DNA of 64,000 bases, from positions 5,890,001 through 5,954,000 of the forward strand of contig NZ_CP036525.1 in assembly GCF_007741535.1 (NCBI RefSeq). The letters run 5' to 3'. The DNA is from Rubripirellula lacrimiformis (GTDB lineage: Bacteria; Planctomycetota; Planctomycetia; Pirellulales; Pirellulaceae). The notes under the pieces are model-generated. The model saw only the letters and a list, made by a program, of their open reading frames with translations. It was not told where the DNA came from and did not search any database. Positions 1-8,405 of the stretch are shown piece by piece. Every line of letters begins with the position of its first letter. Position 1 is the first letter of the stretch. Both the position numbers and the translations under genes were made by a program.

Positions 1-2
1 CG

Positions 3-155
3 ACCATTGAAGTGCGTCGATGGGGTCGAATATCGACCAATCGTGTGACGTTTGATCATTTCGGCTTCGAAACGCTTGTCCATTTGCCCCACAAAGCGCA
101 GAATCCGAACCGCAAGGAGTCGACGCCTTCCCATTTCGCACTCACGCAGCGGTAA
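3..155 (+). CDS. C-terminal end of a gene entering from the left (partial)
   Basis: An open frame runs from the window edge to a TAA at 153-155, giving about 50 residues with reasonable codon use and a C-terminus ending in FALTQR. The next gene starts only a few bases downstream on the same strand, which fits a genuine gene end in an operon. No motif is recognisable in the visible part, so no function can be given. The only support is that the frame is open and that the downstream gene is tightly spaced; it could be a chance frame. Confidence 0.35.
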   Translation, partial: TIEVRRWGRISTNRVTFDHFGFETLVHLPHKAQNPNRKESTPSHFALTQR

Positions 156-159
156 GATC

Positions 160-525
160 ATGATCATGGATGTTCGCAAGCTAAGTCCCGGCGATTGGGT
201 GATTTACCGGAAACAAAAATCCAGTAAGTCGCCTGGCGAGCGCGCGATCGATGTCCGGCCCGCATCGGGCGGCGAGATGTATCACTACATGGTCGACAAG
301 TTTTGGGTCGTCGACGAAATTCTGGATCAGAATCAAATCCGCCTGCGGACGCGGCGAGGAAAACGACACACCGTCGACGCCGACGACCTGCGACTTCGCA
401 AACCAAGATTCTGGGAACGCTGGCTGTACCGCAGCCGTTTTGAAACCATCGAATCGACGCCCCCAGACGATTCGGACGATTCCCAGCCTGGTCCGCTTCC
501 ATCTGAACCCGCCCGCGACGAATGA
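160..525 (+). CDS. Conserved small hypothetical protein
   Basis: A protein of about 121 residues with a basic, aromatic N-terminal two thirds (LSPGDWVIYRKQK, KFWVVDEILD, FWERWLYRSRF) and a short acidic tail rich in Asp, Ser and Pro. The opening looks like a small beta-barrel of the kind that reads 'GDWV', but I do not recognise a named family. ATG codons occur at 160 and 166; an in-frame extension upstream to 52 is basic and unlike the rest, so I reject it. The stop overlaps the start of the following DUF2461 gene by four bases (ATGA), indicating translational coupling. Function unknown. Confidence 0.6.
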   Translation: MIMDVRKLSPGDWVIYRKQKSSKSPGERAIDVRPASGGEMYHYMVDKFWVVDEILDQNQIRLRTRRGKRHTVDADDLRLRKPRFWERWLYRSRFETIESTPPDDSDDSQPGPLPSEPARDE

Positions 526-1208
526 CCGATCCGATCCTGTCTGCGAAGCTATTCAAGTTTTTGCGTGCCCTGCGTCGCAACAACAATCGCGAGTGGTTCA
601 ACGAAAACAAACCTCGCTATGAACAAGACGTTCGCCAGCCGGCGATCGAATTGGTGCGAAGGCTCGAAAAGCCACTGGCGTCGGCCGCCCCAATGCTTGG
701 CGTCATCGCCAAGGGGCATGGCGGATCGGTGATGCGGATCTACCGCGACACACGTTTCAGCAAAGACAAGACGCCCTACAAGGTCAACGTCGGCATCTCG
801 ATTCGACACCAAGCCGATTCCAATATTCATTCGCCGGGCATCTATCTGAACCTGGCCCCAGGCGACTGTTTTTTGGGCGCCGGGCTCTGGCAACCACCGT
901 CGAACCAATTGGCTGCGATTCGTGCGGCGATCGACGAATCCCCGAAAGATTGGATCCGCGCACGTGACCAAAAACGATTCCGGGAATCCTTCACCTTGGT
1001 CGGTTCCAGCCTGAAAACGGCTCCGCGCGATTACCCCAAAGACCACCCGATGATCGAAGATCTTCGTCGCAAGGATTTCATGGGGGTTGCGCCGTTGACC
1101 GAGGAACAGATGACCGGCCCCGATGCGGTCGCGGCCATCATCGACAAGATCAAAAATGCCAAACCATGGATGACGTTCCTGTGTGATGCCGTCGGTGTTC
1201 CCTACTGA
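522..1208 (+). CDS. DUF2461 / TIGR02453 family protein
   Basis: A 228-residue protein matching the DUF2461 family along its full length. The N-terminus has FLRALRRNNNREWFNENKPRY, and the centre has the family hallmark of an Arg-Asp-rich stretch (IYRDTRFSKDKTPYK) followed by GIYLNLAPGDCFLGAGLW. The usual length of this family is about 220 residues, so it appears complete. The biochemical role of the family is not established. The start overlaps the upstream stop by four bases, so the two are probably one operon. No signal peptide or membrane segment is visible; a cytoplasmic location is inferred. Confidence 0.85.
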   Translation: MTDPILSAKLFKFLRALRRNNNREWFNENKPRYEQDVRQPAIELVRRLEKPLASAAPMLGVIAKGHGGSVMRIYRDTRFSKDKTPYKVNVGISIRHQADSNIHSPGIYLNLAPGDCFLGAGLWQPPSNQLAAIRAAIDESPKDWIRARDQKRFRESFTLVGSSLKTAPRDYPKDHPMIEDLRRKDFMGVAPLTEEQMTGPDAVAAIIDKIKNAKPWMTFLCDAVGVPY

Positions 1209-1223
1209 GGTGGCGATCAACGA

Positions 1224-3038
1224 ATGACAGCGCCATCCACACACCGCGAGACTCGACTGTTCTGTTTGGCCGTTGCCGCATCCATCACCATGACAATGAT
1301 GGTGGGTGTATCGGCCATGGGATTGTGGCCCCAGACTTCGGCTGGGCACATCACCGCTGTGGCGATCGAGTCGATCGCCCTGTTGATGCCAATCGCATGG
1401 CTCGGCTGCTACGGCGGCGTGTGGATGCTGCGGTTCGGCGCACTGCTCTGCGGCCTAGCGCCGATGCTTTGGATCACCGACACCTTTCTGTGGCGATGGA
1501 CGGGTCATCATCTATGGTCCAGCGCGATGGGCCACGTGGCGACCGACCTGCGTGACGGGCTGATCGGTTACCTGTCGCCAAACATCGCATGGGGGATCGC
1601 TAGCCTGGGCGGTTGGTACGCCGCTTGGATTGCGTTGGCGGTGTGGGTCGATCGATACGTCGCTAAACGCGTCGATGCCAGGTGGCCACCGCGGACGGTT
1701 GGCTGGACCGCCGGGACGGCGACGGCGATCGCATGGTGCGTGGTGGGGATCGGAATCCCGCCCGCCGAACTTGCCGGCCGCAGCAGCCCGTTGGTGTCGC
1801 TGCGAATCCGCAGCATCGAATCGGATGCTCCGCGGCGACCGCAAACCACCGCCAGCAATCCGCCCACACCCCATCTCGATGTCCCCACATCTGATGCCGA
1901 CACCCAGCGCATGTCATCCGCCATCCAGCGGCGTGAAATCCAACAGCGGATCCTTTCAACGACATCCAGTTGCACCGGAGCCGACTGTCCCGACGTGTTG
2001 ATCATCGTGGCCGAATCATTTCGACCCGAACTGGTATCCGCCGATGGCACACCTCACCTTTGGCAGCTGGCACAGCAGGGGATTTGGTGTCGTCAACATT
2101 TCAGCGGCGGCAATGCGACCAACCACGGCATGTTCAGCTTGGTCAGCGGGCTGGAGGCGATCTGGCACTCTCGTCCGGTGCGTTTCACCCCGCCACTGAA
2201 TCGGCTGTTCCGGTTGGCGGGTTACGAAGTCGGTTTCTTTGCCGGACACGATGACTGGCGCACGTTCCGGATGGACGGCTACATCGACAGCCAACACTAC
2301 GATCGATTCGAAACCCAGCCACACGACTCTTTGGCCTCGGACCGGCAAGCGACGATACGAGCGTCGGAGTTCCTGCGGCGTGACCCACAGTCGCCACGCC
2401 GCCCCCGGCTGGCACTGCTGTACCTCTACGCCACGCATGCGACCTTCGACAGCTACCCCGAGGACCGACACTTCTCACCAGCCGCCGACGATCGCTTCCC
2501 GATTCCGTACCCACCGCGAGATCGCTTGGAAGTCTGGAATCGCTATCGCAATGCGGCCGTCACCGTCGATCGTTTCATCGGCGCAATCGCGACCGACCGC
2601 GTGGGCGCCGACGAGTGCGTGATCGTGGTCACCGGTGACCATGGCGAAGCATTTTTGGAAGACGGCACGATCGGTCACGGCACTCGGCTATCGCCACAGC
2701 AGAACATGACGCCCGCCATCATTCGCATCCCCACCGCAAGCCCGCGAATCATCGATGCCCCCACGATGCACGCCGACATCCTGCCCACCGTACTGCAGGC
2801 CTGTGGGATCACGGTCAACAACCCGTCTGCGATGGACGGCATCGCCTTGCAAGACGCATCGAACCAATCCCTACGAGAGCGAGTGCTGGTGACACGCAAC
2901 TATTTCGACGACGAAGTCGCGGTGATCCAAGGCGATGCATCGATGGATACCAGAGCAAACGTATCGTTGACCGACGCCAAGTTCGAAGGCCAGGGCAACG
3001 CATGGTCCGACTGGCTAAAGTCGCGCTTCCCAAAATGA
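1224..3038 (+). CDS. Membrane sulfatase-fold enzyme, YejM/LTA-synthase-like
   Basis: A 604-residue protein with about five hydrophobic segments in residues 10-180, a polar linker, and a sulfatase/alkaline-phosphatase-superfamily domain from about residue 255. Visible metal and catalytic elements are VLIIVAESFRPEL (Glu264), the nucleophile region SGGNATNHGMF (Thr299), and VVTGDHGEAF with a following GHGT. This topology is that of lipoteichoic acid synthases and of the Gram-negative YejM/PbgA (LapC) protein; the GNxT-xxGxF spacing is closer to YejM. The reaction may be phosphoglycerol or phosphoethanolamine transfer onto envelope glycans or lipids, or the domain may be regulatory as in YejM; sequence alone does not decide. 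It starts 16 bases after the DUF2461 gene with GAGG upstream. Confidence 0.8.
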   Translation: MTAPSTHRETRLFCLAVAASITMTMMVGVSAMGLWPQTSAGHITAVAIESIALLMPIAWLGCYGGVWMLRFGALLCGLAPMLWITDTFLWRWTGHHLWSSAMGHVATDLRDGLIGYLSPNIAWGIASLGGWYAAWIALAVWVDRYVAKRVDARWPPRTVGWTAGTATAIAWCVVGIGIPPAELAGRSSPLVSLRIRSIESDAPRRPQTTASNPPTPHLDVPTSDADTQRMSSAIQRREIQQRILSTTSSCTGADCPDVLIIVAESFRPELVSADGTPHLWQLAQQGIWCRQHFSGGNATNHGMFSLVSGLEAIWHSRPVRFTPPLNRLFRLAGYEVGFFAGHDDWRTFRMDGYIDSQHYDRFETQPHDSLASDRQATIRASEFLRRDPQSPRRPRLALLYLYATHATFDSYPEDRHFSPAADDRFPIPYPPRDRLEVWNRYRNAAVTVDRFIGAIATDRVGADECVIVVTGDHGEAFLEDGTIGHGTRLSPQQNMTPAIIRIPTASPRIIDAPTMHADILPTVLQACGITVNNPSAMDGIALQDASNQSLRERVLVTRNYFDDEVAVIQGDASMDTRANVSLTDAKFEGQGNAWSDWLKSRFPK

Positions 3039-3079
3039 ATCGCTAACAGCAGCGTCCCCCATCCCCACCGTTCGTAGTA

Positions 3080-3093
3080 CCGGCTTCAGCCGG
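3080..3093. repeat. Short GC-rich hairpin between convergent genes
   Basis: CCGGC-TTCA-GCCGG forms a perfect five-base-pair stem with a four-base loop. It lies between the convergent ends of the sulfatase-fold gene and rnpA. There is no T-run on either side, so it is not a textbook terminator. It may be a copy of a short intergenic repeat element. Confidence 0.4.
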
Positions 3094-3142
3094 ATCCAAC
3101 CAACAACCCACGAACCGTCCACGACAGACAGTCGTGCGCACT

Positions 3143-3508
3143 CTACTTGGGTTGGCCGATTCGCTTGACGGCTTTGGTGGCCAATCGCGGGACGGACTTT
3201 TTGATTTCAGCCCAACTTGGCTTGGCGTCTTTTTTCGGACGGACGACGAAGTCATGTCCGGTCGGCAGTTTGTCCTGCTGCAGGCGAAACGATTCGCGGA
3301 TCCAACGCTTCCACCGATTCCGCGCGACCGCGTTGCCTGTCTTCTTGGGGATGGTGACTCCCAAACGCGGCGGGGAACCTTCGGACGACTGAATCGCAAA
3401 CAGCACCAACACGCCGTCGGCCGCGCATGAACCACGCCGTAGGGCGAGCGTGAATTCGGCCGGCTTTCGCACTCGCTGTTGCTTGCCGAAGGTGTAGCGA
3501 ATCGTCAT
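3143..3508 (-). CDS. rnpA: Ribonuclease P protein component
   Basis: A 121-residue basic protein, the normal length for RnpA. It has the family signature RNRWKRWIRESFR (the RNR motif that contacts the catalytic RNA), preceded by LGVTIPKKTGNAVA, and an N-terminal region with KPAEFTLALRRG. It helps the RNA subunit remove 5' leaders from pre-tRNA. The ATG shares one base with the stop of the upstream dnaJ-like gene (TGATG), so the two are co-translated. In most bacteria rnpA follows rpmH; here rpmH is absent from the neighbourhood and rnpA is coupled to a chaperone gene. Confidence 0.95.
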   Translation of the reverse strand: MTIRYTFGKQQRVRKPAEFTLALRRGSCAADGVLVLFAIQSSEGSPPRLGVTIPKKTGNAVARNRWKRWIRESFRLQQDKLPTGHDFVVRPKKDAKPSWAEIKKSVPRLATKAVKRIGQPK

Positions 3509-4482
3509 CAGAACGAAAGATCTTCGCGCAACACCATCGGATTCCGCTCGGCAAATTCTTCGATCAGCTTTTTCGATTCATCGTCGATCGATTCAGGAAC
3601 CTCGATCTGGACCACAACAAACAGGTCACCGACCGAATCGTCACGGTTCTTGACGCCTAGTCCCTTCAATCGCAATCGACGTCCGCTGCTGGTGCCGGCT
3701 GGAATCGTGACTGCCACCGTCCCGCTGGGCGTGGGAACATCGACCTTGGCCCCCAACACGGCTTCGGCGACCGAGACCGGCACATCGACTTCTAGATTTC
3801 GCCCTTTGCGACGGAAATGTGGGTGGTCCATGACCTTGATCAGCAGGATCAGGTCACCGGTAGGTCCGCCGTTTGGCGACGGCCCGCCACGCTCGCGCAG
3901 CCGGATTTTCGAACCGGTTTCCACGCCAGGCGGAATCGTCACAGCGATTTTTTCGTTCGATTCGCCCGTCTGGAGATAGAACTCGGTCTTTCCACCGCGG
4001 ACAGCGACTTCCAGCGGCAGATCAAGTTCGTGCCGGATGGTCGCACCGGGCTGTGGGGCAACCTGTCGAGGGGCGCCGCGTTGGGGACCTCGTTGTGGCC
4101 CCGCTCCGCCGCCCATCATCTGTTCGAAAAAGTCTGAAAAACCGTTGAACTGGGCGTCGCCACCACCGCCACGTCCGCGGTTGCCGAAAATCTGCTCCAT
4201 ATCCAGACCTTCGAAACCGGCCGAACCGCCCGATCCGGGCTGATATCCGGTGCCGCGTATTTTTTCGAAATCGGCGCCATACCGGTCATAGGCGGCGCGC
4301 TTTTCGTCATCGCTGAGCACGTCGTAAGCTTCTTGGATGCGTTTAAACGCCTCGTGAGCCTTCTTATCGTCCGGGTTTTGGTCCGGATGATGCTTAACGG
4401 CTAGCTTGCGATGAGCTTTTTTGATTTCGTCCTTCGTCGCGGTGCGAGAAACACCCAAGGTTTGATAAAGATCTTCGGCCAC
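3508..4482 (-). CDS. J-domain chaperone, DnaJ/CbpA class without zinc finger
   Basis: A 324-residue protein. Residues 1-70 form a J domain with the HPD motif at 32-34, which stimulates DnaK ATPase. A Gly-rich segment follows (about residues 80-145, including QRGPQRG), then a DnaJ C-terminal substrate-binding region with [17 protein letters not shown] and a second repeat ending in [10 protein letters not shown]. The four CxxCxGxG zinc-binding repeats of classical DnaJ are absent, so it belongs to the CbpA/class B type. It is in a minus-strand run with tilS 128 bases upstream and overlaps rnpA by one base downstream. Cytoplasmic co-chaperone. Confidence 0.93.
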   Translation of the reverse strand: MAEDLYQTLGVSRTATKDEIKKAHRKLAVKHHPDQNPDDKKAHEAFKRIQEAYDVLSDDEKRAAYDRYGADFEKIRGTGYQPGSGGSAGFEGLDMEQIFGNRGRGGGGDAQFNGFSDFFEQMMGGGAGPQRGPQRGAPRQVAPQPGATIRHELDLPLEVAVRGGKTEFYLQTGESNEKIAVTIPPGVETGSKIRLRERGGPSPNGGPTGDLILLIKVMDHPHFRRKGRNLEVDVPVSVAEAVLGAKVDVPTPSGTVAVTIPAGTSSGRRLRLKGLGVKNRDDSVGDLFVVVQIEVPESIDDESKKLIEEFAERNPMVLREDLSF

Positions 4483-4610
4483 GGAGTTGAGCGTCTGGGG
4501 ATCTAGGGGAGACGGAAGTGCACAGGATTGCCGACCGCCAAGTTGGCAGATTCAGCATTGGAAGGATAGCCTGAGCAAACCGCGAACCAGTCCGTCCGAA
4601 GATGGGGAGA

Positions 4611-5798
4611 TCACGCTTGCGTCCGGGCGATCCGGATGGGGTTGCCGGGCTGGACTTCGACCTGGCCGGGCAGCACAAACCGCTGGCTTTCACGGCCGGC
4701 GACCGTTTCGGCCAGACGAACCCAGTGGGCCCTTTTCATCGGCCCGCGGGCCCATCCTTGGCGGTCCCATAGCCGTTGCAGAGCTGCGGTCACGACGGCC
4801 GCATCCGTCTGGCTATCCGCTTCGATCACCACCGCTGGCCCCCCGGAAAAATGTTGTTCCAGCCAGCGATCGGCCAGCGATTCGACCAATCGTCGCCAAT
4901 CACGCTGTGCTTCTATGGCGCGCCCGATCGCCTTGTCGGCAGCCGGATACCGGGTACGGACCAGCGGGATCAGTTCATTTCGAATCCAATTTCGCTGGTA
5001 ATCACTGTTTTGGTTCGATGCATCTTCCCGCCATGACTGCCCCATCGCTCGCAGTGCATCCCGGATCGATTGGCGGTCGACTTCGATCAGGGGGCGAGCA
5101 ATCACCAGGTCGTCGCCAACACTGCGAAACGGAGGAATCCCCGCCAATCCCGTCGGCCCCGTGCCTCGCATCAAGTGATGCAGCACCGTTTCGACGTTGT
5201 CGTCGGCCGAATGCCCCAGCGCGATGTAGCGCGCACCGGCCTGTTTGGCTGTCCGCGTCAGAAAATCAATCCGCACCGCCCGTAGGCTGGCTTCGTCAGA
5301 GATCAGCTGGGCCGGACGGTCATCAGCAGCCAGGGTCGCACAGTCGCCCAATCCCGCAGAAACGCTTGGGGCGGCAACGCCTGGGGATCGGCCGGCGATG
5401 AAGTCGACCCCCAGACGACCGGCCAGTTCACGAACCGACTGCTCATCACGATCGGATTGATCCCCCCGCAGACCATGGTTGAAGTGGGCGGCGATCAGGA
5501 ACCCGCGAGCTCCGCCGGACTGGTTGCCAACGGAACCACTGGGGACGGATCCGCCGGGTACGGAACCACTAGTCGCTGAACCACTTCGCGTCGAATCCGG
5601 AAGCTCCGCCCGCGCCCGATCCCCCCAAGCGACCGAATGCCCGGGCGGTCCGCCGACCGATGCTGCGATCTGGGCCAGCGAACACAACAGTGCCACGCTG
5701 TCCGCCCCGCCGCTGCACCCCACCACCACTCCGACGTCGGCCCAGCGTGCCGGGGGCCAGGATGCATGAATCGAACGAATCAGGGACGCGTTGGGCAC
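4611..5798 (-). CDS. tilS: tRNA(Ile)-lysidine synthase
   Basis: Converts the wobble cytidine of the CAU-anticodon tRNA(Ile) to lysidine using ATP and lysine. The PP-loop ATP site reads GCSGGADSVALL near the N-terminus; further family segments are FNHGLRGDQSDRDEQ, ALGHSADDNVETVLHHLMRGTG and EDASNQNSDYQRNWIRNELIPL. I choose a GTG at 5798 with GGA ten bases upstream because an extension back to a TTG at 5885 adds a Cys-rich leader unlike the family. Residues after the PP-loop contain a Ser/Gly/Pro loop encoded by degenerate 15-bp repeats (5516-5590), unusual for TilS. The C-terminal domain is short. About 395 residues. Confidence 0.9.
   Translation of the reverse strand: MPNASLIRSIHASWPPARWADVGVVVGCSGGADSVALLCSLAQIAASVGGPPGHSVAWGDRARAELPDSTRSGSATSGSVPGGSVPSGSVGNQSGGARGFLIAAHFNHGLRGDQSDRDEQSVRELAGRLGVDFIAGRSPGVAAPSVSAGLGDCATLAADDRPAQLISDEASLRAVRIDFLTRTAKQAGARYIALGHSADDNVETVLHHLMRGTGPTGLAGIPPFRSVGDDLVIARPLIEVDRQSIRDALRAMGQSWREDASNQNSDYQRNWIRNELIPLVRTRYPAADKAIGRAIEAQRDWRRLVESLADRWLEQHFSGGPAVVIEADSQTDAAVVTAALQRLWDRQGWARGPMKRAHWVRLAETVAGRESQRFVLPGQVEVQPGNPIRIARTQA
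5516..5590 (-). repeat. Degenerate 15-bp tandem repeat inside tilS
   Basis: Five 15-base units beginning CGGA or CTGA follow one another: 5516, 5531, 5546, 5561 and 5576. The units at 5531 and 5561 share their first ten bases (CGGAACCACT). On the coding strand they specify five-residue units rich in Ser, Gly, Val and Pro, forming a loop absent from usual TilS proteins. Confidence 0.75.
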
Positions 5799-6415
5799 GA
5801 AATCATCCGGGGAACTGGAACGGGCGATGGGGCGGATGCTGGGCTGGCCCCAGGCAACGCAGCAGGATCTGGCGAGGCAGCACAATCGGCAACCCCGGCG
5901 GCAGCAGACGACTTATTAAGATCCCCGTTGTTTCGCCGGGCGTAGCGAGGTGGTAATCTTTGGAACCCCGCCTGCAGGATCCATTATCCGTGGCTGAGGG
6001 AACGTAGATATCCCCAAGATTAACACCCCCACCGGACAACAGAACCAGCCGTTGTACGTTGGCGATGCGATTGAAATTCGGCGAACTTGTTTTCGCCGCT
6101 TGCTTTTCGGTTTCCGCTTTACCCACCCGTCCGGGCCACGCATGCGTCGTGTTCCCCGGTGAATTCGTCAGAGTCTTTCGTCGATGTGGTTTTTCTTCAT
6201 TTCGATCATCCGAGCACTTCGACCGTGGCTGGTATTTGACCGCCCGGCGTTGCGATTGATTGCGATGGCAAACGCCTTCGGATGGAAACATCGGCACGAC
6301 GACACGCCATTGGGCGATGATTTGGTAGTTCAAGCAGGATCCGGCACGCACCTTAGTCGCCGCGCGATAAACGTCGACGGATGGTTTTCGAGTTCTCGAT
6401 TTCGAGGACCCACCC
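5799..6415. other. Non-coding gap between tilS and rny
   Basis: This 617-base stretch separates the divergent tilS and rny genes. The frames crossing it are short or have composition unlike the neighbours, and none carries a recognisable motif. It must hold the promoters of both genes. The notable content is the long hairpin at 5927-6040. A GC-rich inverted repeat (CCCGGCG at 5894-5900 and CGCCGGG at 5934-5940) overlaps its left arm and would be an alternative pairing. The part nearest rny (6040-6415) shows nothing I can name and may be a long leader. Confidence 0.6.
5927..6040 (+). ncRNA. Candidate structured RNA, long imperfect hairpin
   Basis: Complementary arms pair in register over 114 nt: GTTGT (5927-5931) with ACAAC (6036-6040); GGTGG (5949-5953) with CCACC (6029-6033); TAATCTT (5954-5960) with AAGATTA (6016-6022); GG (5962-5963) with CC (6014-6015). 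The interior can form a GGAT/ATCC hairpin flanked by CCT/AGG. A rod with internal bubbles resembles 6S-type RNAs or a leader element, but I found no conserved primary motif of 6S, SRP, tmRNA or a known riboswitch. The strand is assumed to be that of rny. Confidence 0.3.
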
Positions 6416-7975
6416 ATGAATACCGCAATTGCACTTTACTGCCTGATTTCCTTCCTAGTGGGAATCGGCGTTACGTTCGGACTTTTCAAAGCCGGCGATA
6501 AAAAGCGAAACGAGAAAGCCCAGGTCGAAGCCGATCGTTTCCTGGCCGACGCACGCGTTCAGGCTGAAAATCACCGTAGCGAACTGTTATTGGCCGCCAA
6601 AGAATCGGCCCTGCTGGTCAAAGCCTCGGCCGAAGAAGAACTCGCGTCGGGACGCAAGTCGCAACTGATCCGCGAACAGAAACTGGACCGCCGCGACGAA
6701 CTGCTGCACCAGCAAGAGGACGCGTTGCGCAAGCAGCAACGCGGACTCGAAAGCAGCCAGACCCGTCTCGCCGCTCAGATGAAATCCGTTTCGGATCAAC
6801 GCATCCAGCTGGACCAGACCCTGAAACAGCAACAAGAGATCCTGGAAAAGGCCAGCGGGATGTCGCGCGCCGAAGCGACTGAAAAGTTGATGGCGTCGCT
6901 GGAACAAGACCTCGAACACGAACGCGGTTCGGTGCTACTGCGGCACAAGAAAACGCTTTCGGAAGTGGTCAATGCGCAGGCCCGAGTCATCCTGCTGACG
7001 GCCATCCAACGCTACTCGTCGGCCCATACCGCGGAATCGACCACCAGCACCGTCGATGTGCCGACCGACGACATGAAGGGCCGGATCATCGGACGCGAAG
7101 GACGAAACATCCGCGCCTTCGAAAAAGCGACCGGCGTCGACGTGATCATCGATGACACACCCGGCGTCGTCATCGTCAGCGGCTTTGATCCTGTGCGGCG
7201 AGAAATCGCTCGCCAATCGCTGGGGGCTCTGATCGCCGATGGCCGGATCCACCCGTCCAAGATCGAAGAGGTCGTCGAAGAAACGACGAAAAAGATCGAA
7301 GACTTCATCATGCAGAAAGGTCGCGAGGCGGCTGACGAAGTCAATGTGCCGGGACTGCACGACAAGATCATCCGTATGCTGGGACGGCTGCATTTCCGCA
7401 CCTCGTACAGCCAAAACGTGCTGCGTCACAGCGTCGAAGTCGCCTTCATCTCGGGCATGGTTGCCGAAATGATCGGCATGGACGGCGACCTGGCTCGGCG
7501 CTGTGGGCTGCTGCACGACATCGGCAAAGCAGCGGACCACGAACTCGAAGGCGGTCACCCCAAGATCGGCGCCGACATGCTGCGGCGAAATGGCGAAGGC
7601 CCCGAAGTCGTGCACGCCGCGCTGGGCCATCACGACGAAATCGTCACCGAACATCCCTACACGATGTTGGTGGCAACCGGCGACGCGTGCAGCGCCAGCC
7701 GCCCCGGTGCTCGCCGCGAATCGCTGGAACGCTACGTCAAACGAATGGAAGAATTGGAATCGATCGCCACTCGTTTCGATGGCGTCCGACAAGCCTTCGC
7801 AATCAGTGCCGGCCGCGAACTGCGAGTGATCGTGGCCAGCGAACGGACCACCGACGAAGAAGCGGCACGTATCTGTCACGACATCGCCAAAGCCTTCGAA
7901 TCCGAATTGACCTACCCGGGGGAAATCAAGGTCACCGTTGTCCGCGAAAGCCGATTCATCGAAACGGCCAAATAG
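6416..7975 (+). CDS. rny: Ribonuclease Y
   Basis: A 519-residue membrane-anchored endoribonuclease that starts decay of many mRNAs. Residues 1-25 form a single transmembrane helix; residues 30-190 are a long charged coiled coil; a KH RNA-binding domain follows with [15 protein letters not shown]; the HD phosphohydrolase domain has [11 protein letters not shown] and [12 protein letters not shown] (His-Asp near residue 366), with a distal GHHD. The length and order match the family. It starts at an ATG preceded by GAGGAC. It is a single gene with non-coding DNA on both sides. Confidence 0.97.
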   Translation: MNTAIALYCLISFLVGIGVTFGLFKAGDKKRNEKAQVEADRFLADARVQAENHRSELLLAAKESALLVKASAEEELASGRKSQLIREQKLDRRDELLHQQEDALRKQQRGLESSQTRLAAQMKSVSDQRIQLDQTLKQQQEILEKASGMSRAEATEKLMASLEQDLEHERGSVLLRHKKTLSEVVNAQARVILLTAIQRYSSAHTAESTTSTVDVPTDDMKGRIIGREGRNIRAFEKATGVDVIIDDTPGVVIVSGFDPVRREIARQSLGALIADGRIHPSKIEEVVEETTKKIEDFIMQKGREAADEVNVPGLHDKIIRMLGRLHFRTSYSQNVLRHSVEVAFISGMVAEMIGMDGDLARRCGLLHDIGKAADHELEGGHPKIGADMLRRNGEGPEVVHAALGHHDEIVTEHPYTMLVATGDACSASRPGARRESLERYVKRMEELESIATRFDGVRQAFAISAGRELRVIVASERTTDEEAARICHDIAKAFESELTYPGEIKVTVVRESRFIETAK

Positions 7976-8405
7976 ACCAACGGATTTCAGCGGCCAGTCG
8001 GTTCCGTTTCTGGGGTGCCGCGTTCGTCGTTCCGCCACCCCCAAACCCCGGTCGGCCTTGGCACCCTCTACCTCCACCGCCCTCGATCTGCGATCGACCG
8101 GTGGTCCACCGGCCATCATGCCCCCCGGCCCGAAACCGTTTTCGCGGGTCTGCCCCAGACAGTACTTCACCGAAAATTCACAATCGGCCGGCGGCAAAGA
8201 AACGCCCCGATGAACACGATTCGTTAGGCCGTTTTGCCTTTGGGAAGGCATCTCGCCGGGCCGACCAGCACTGTTGGCGTTCCGCCCATGCGGCCAGATA
8301 ATATCGCCACCGGTGGGACCAGATCCGCCGTCGGATCGCTGCGGACATCAAGTCTGTTCCATCCGTCCTGATCACAAACATTCGTCTTGTTCGGAGAACG
8401 TGTTG
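7976..8405. other. Intergenic region between rny and pstS
   Basis: 430 bases without a convincing gene. It holds a small TGCCTT-TGGG-AAGGCA hairpin (8235-8250) that lacks a T-run and might weakly end rny transcription, and a promoter candidate at 8274-8302. A C-rich stretch around 8030-8080 has no assignable role. I looked for tandem PhoB-box-like direct repeats upstream of pstS and saw none that convinced me. Confidence 0.55.
8274..8302 (+). promoter_or_regulatory. Candidate sigma-70-type promoter of the pst genes
   Basis: TTGGCG at 8274-8279 and GATAAT at 8297-8302 are separated by 17 bases. The -10 box matches consensus at five of six positions and the -35 at four. Transcription from it would give a leader of roughly 95 bases before pstS. 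Confidence 0.4.

Noticed and set aside
549-1349. Antisense frame over the DUF2461 gene
   Set aside because: No family match; the plus-strand protein fits a known family end to end.
6935-8251. Long open frame opposite rny (438 codons)
   Set aside because: It lies antisense to the whole of ribonuclease Y, has no motif and is explained by codon bias on the opposite strand.
8340-8400. PhoB-type boxes before pstS
   Set aside because: CTGTTC and CGTCCTGATCA elements do not form an 11-base direct repeat with adequate match.
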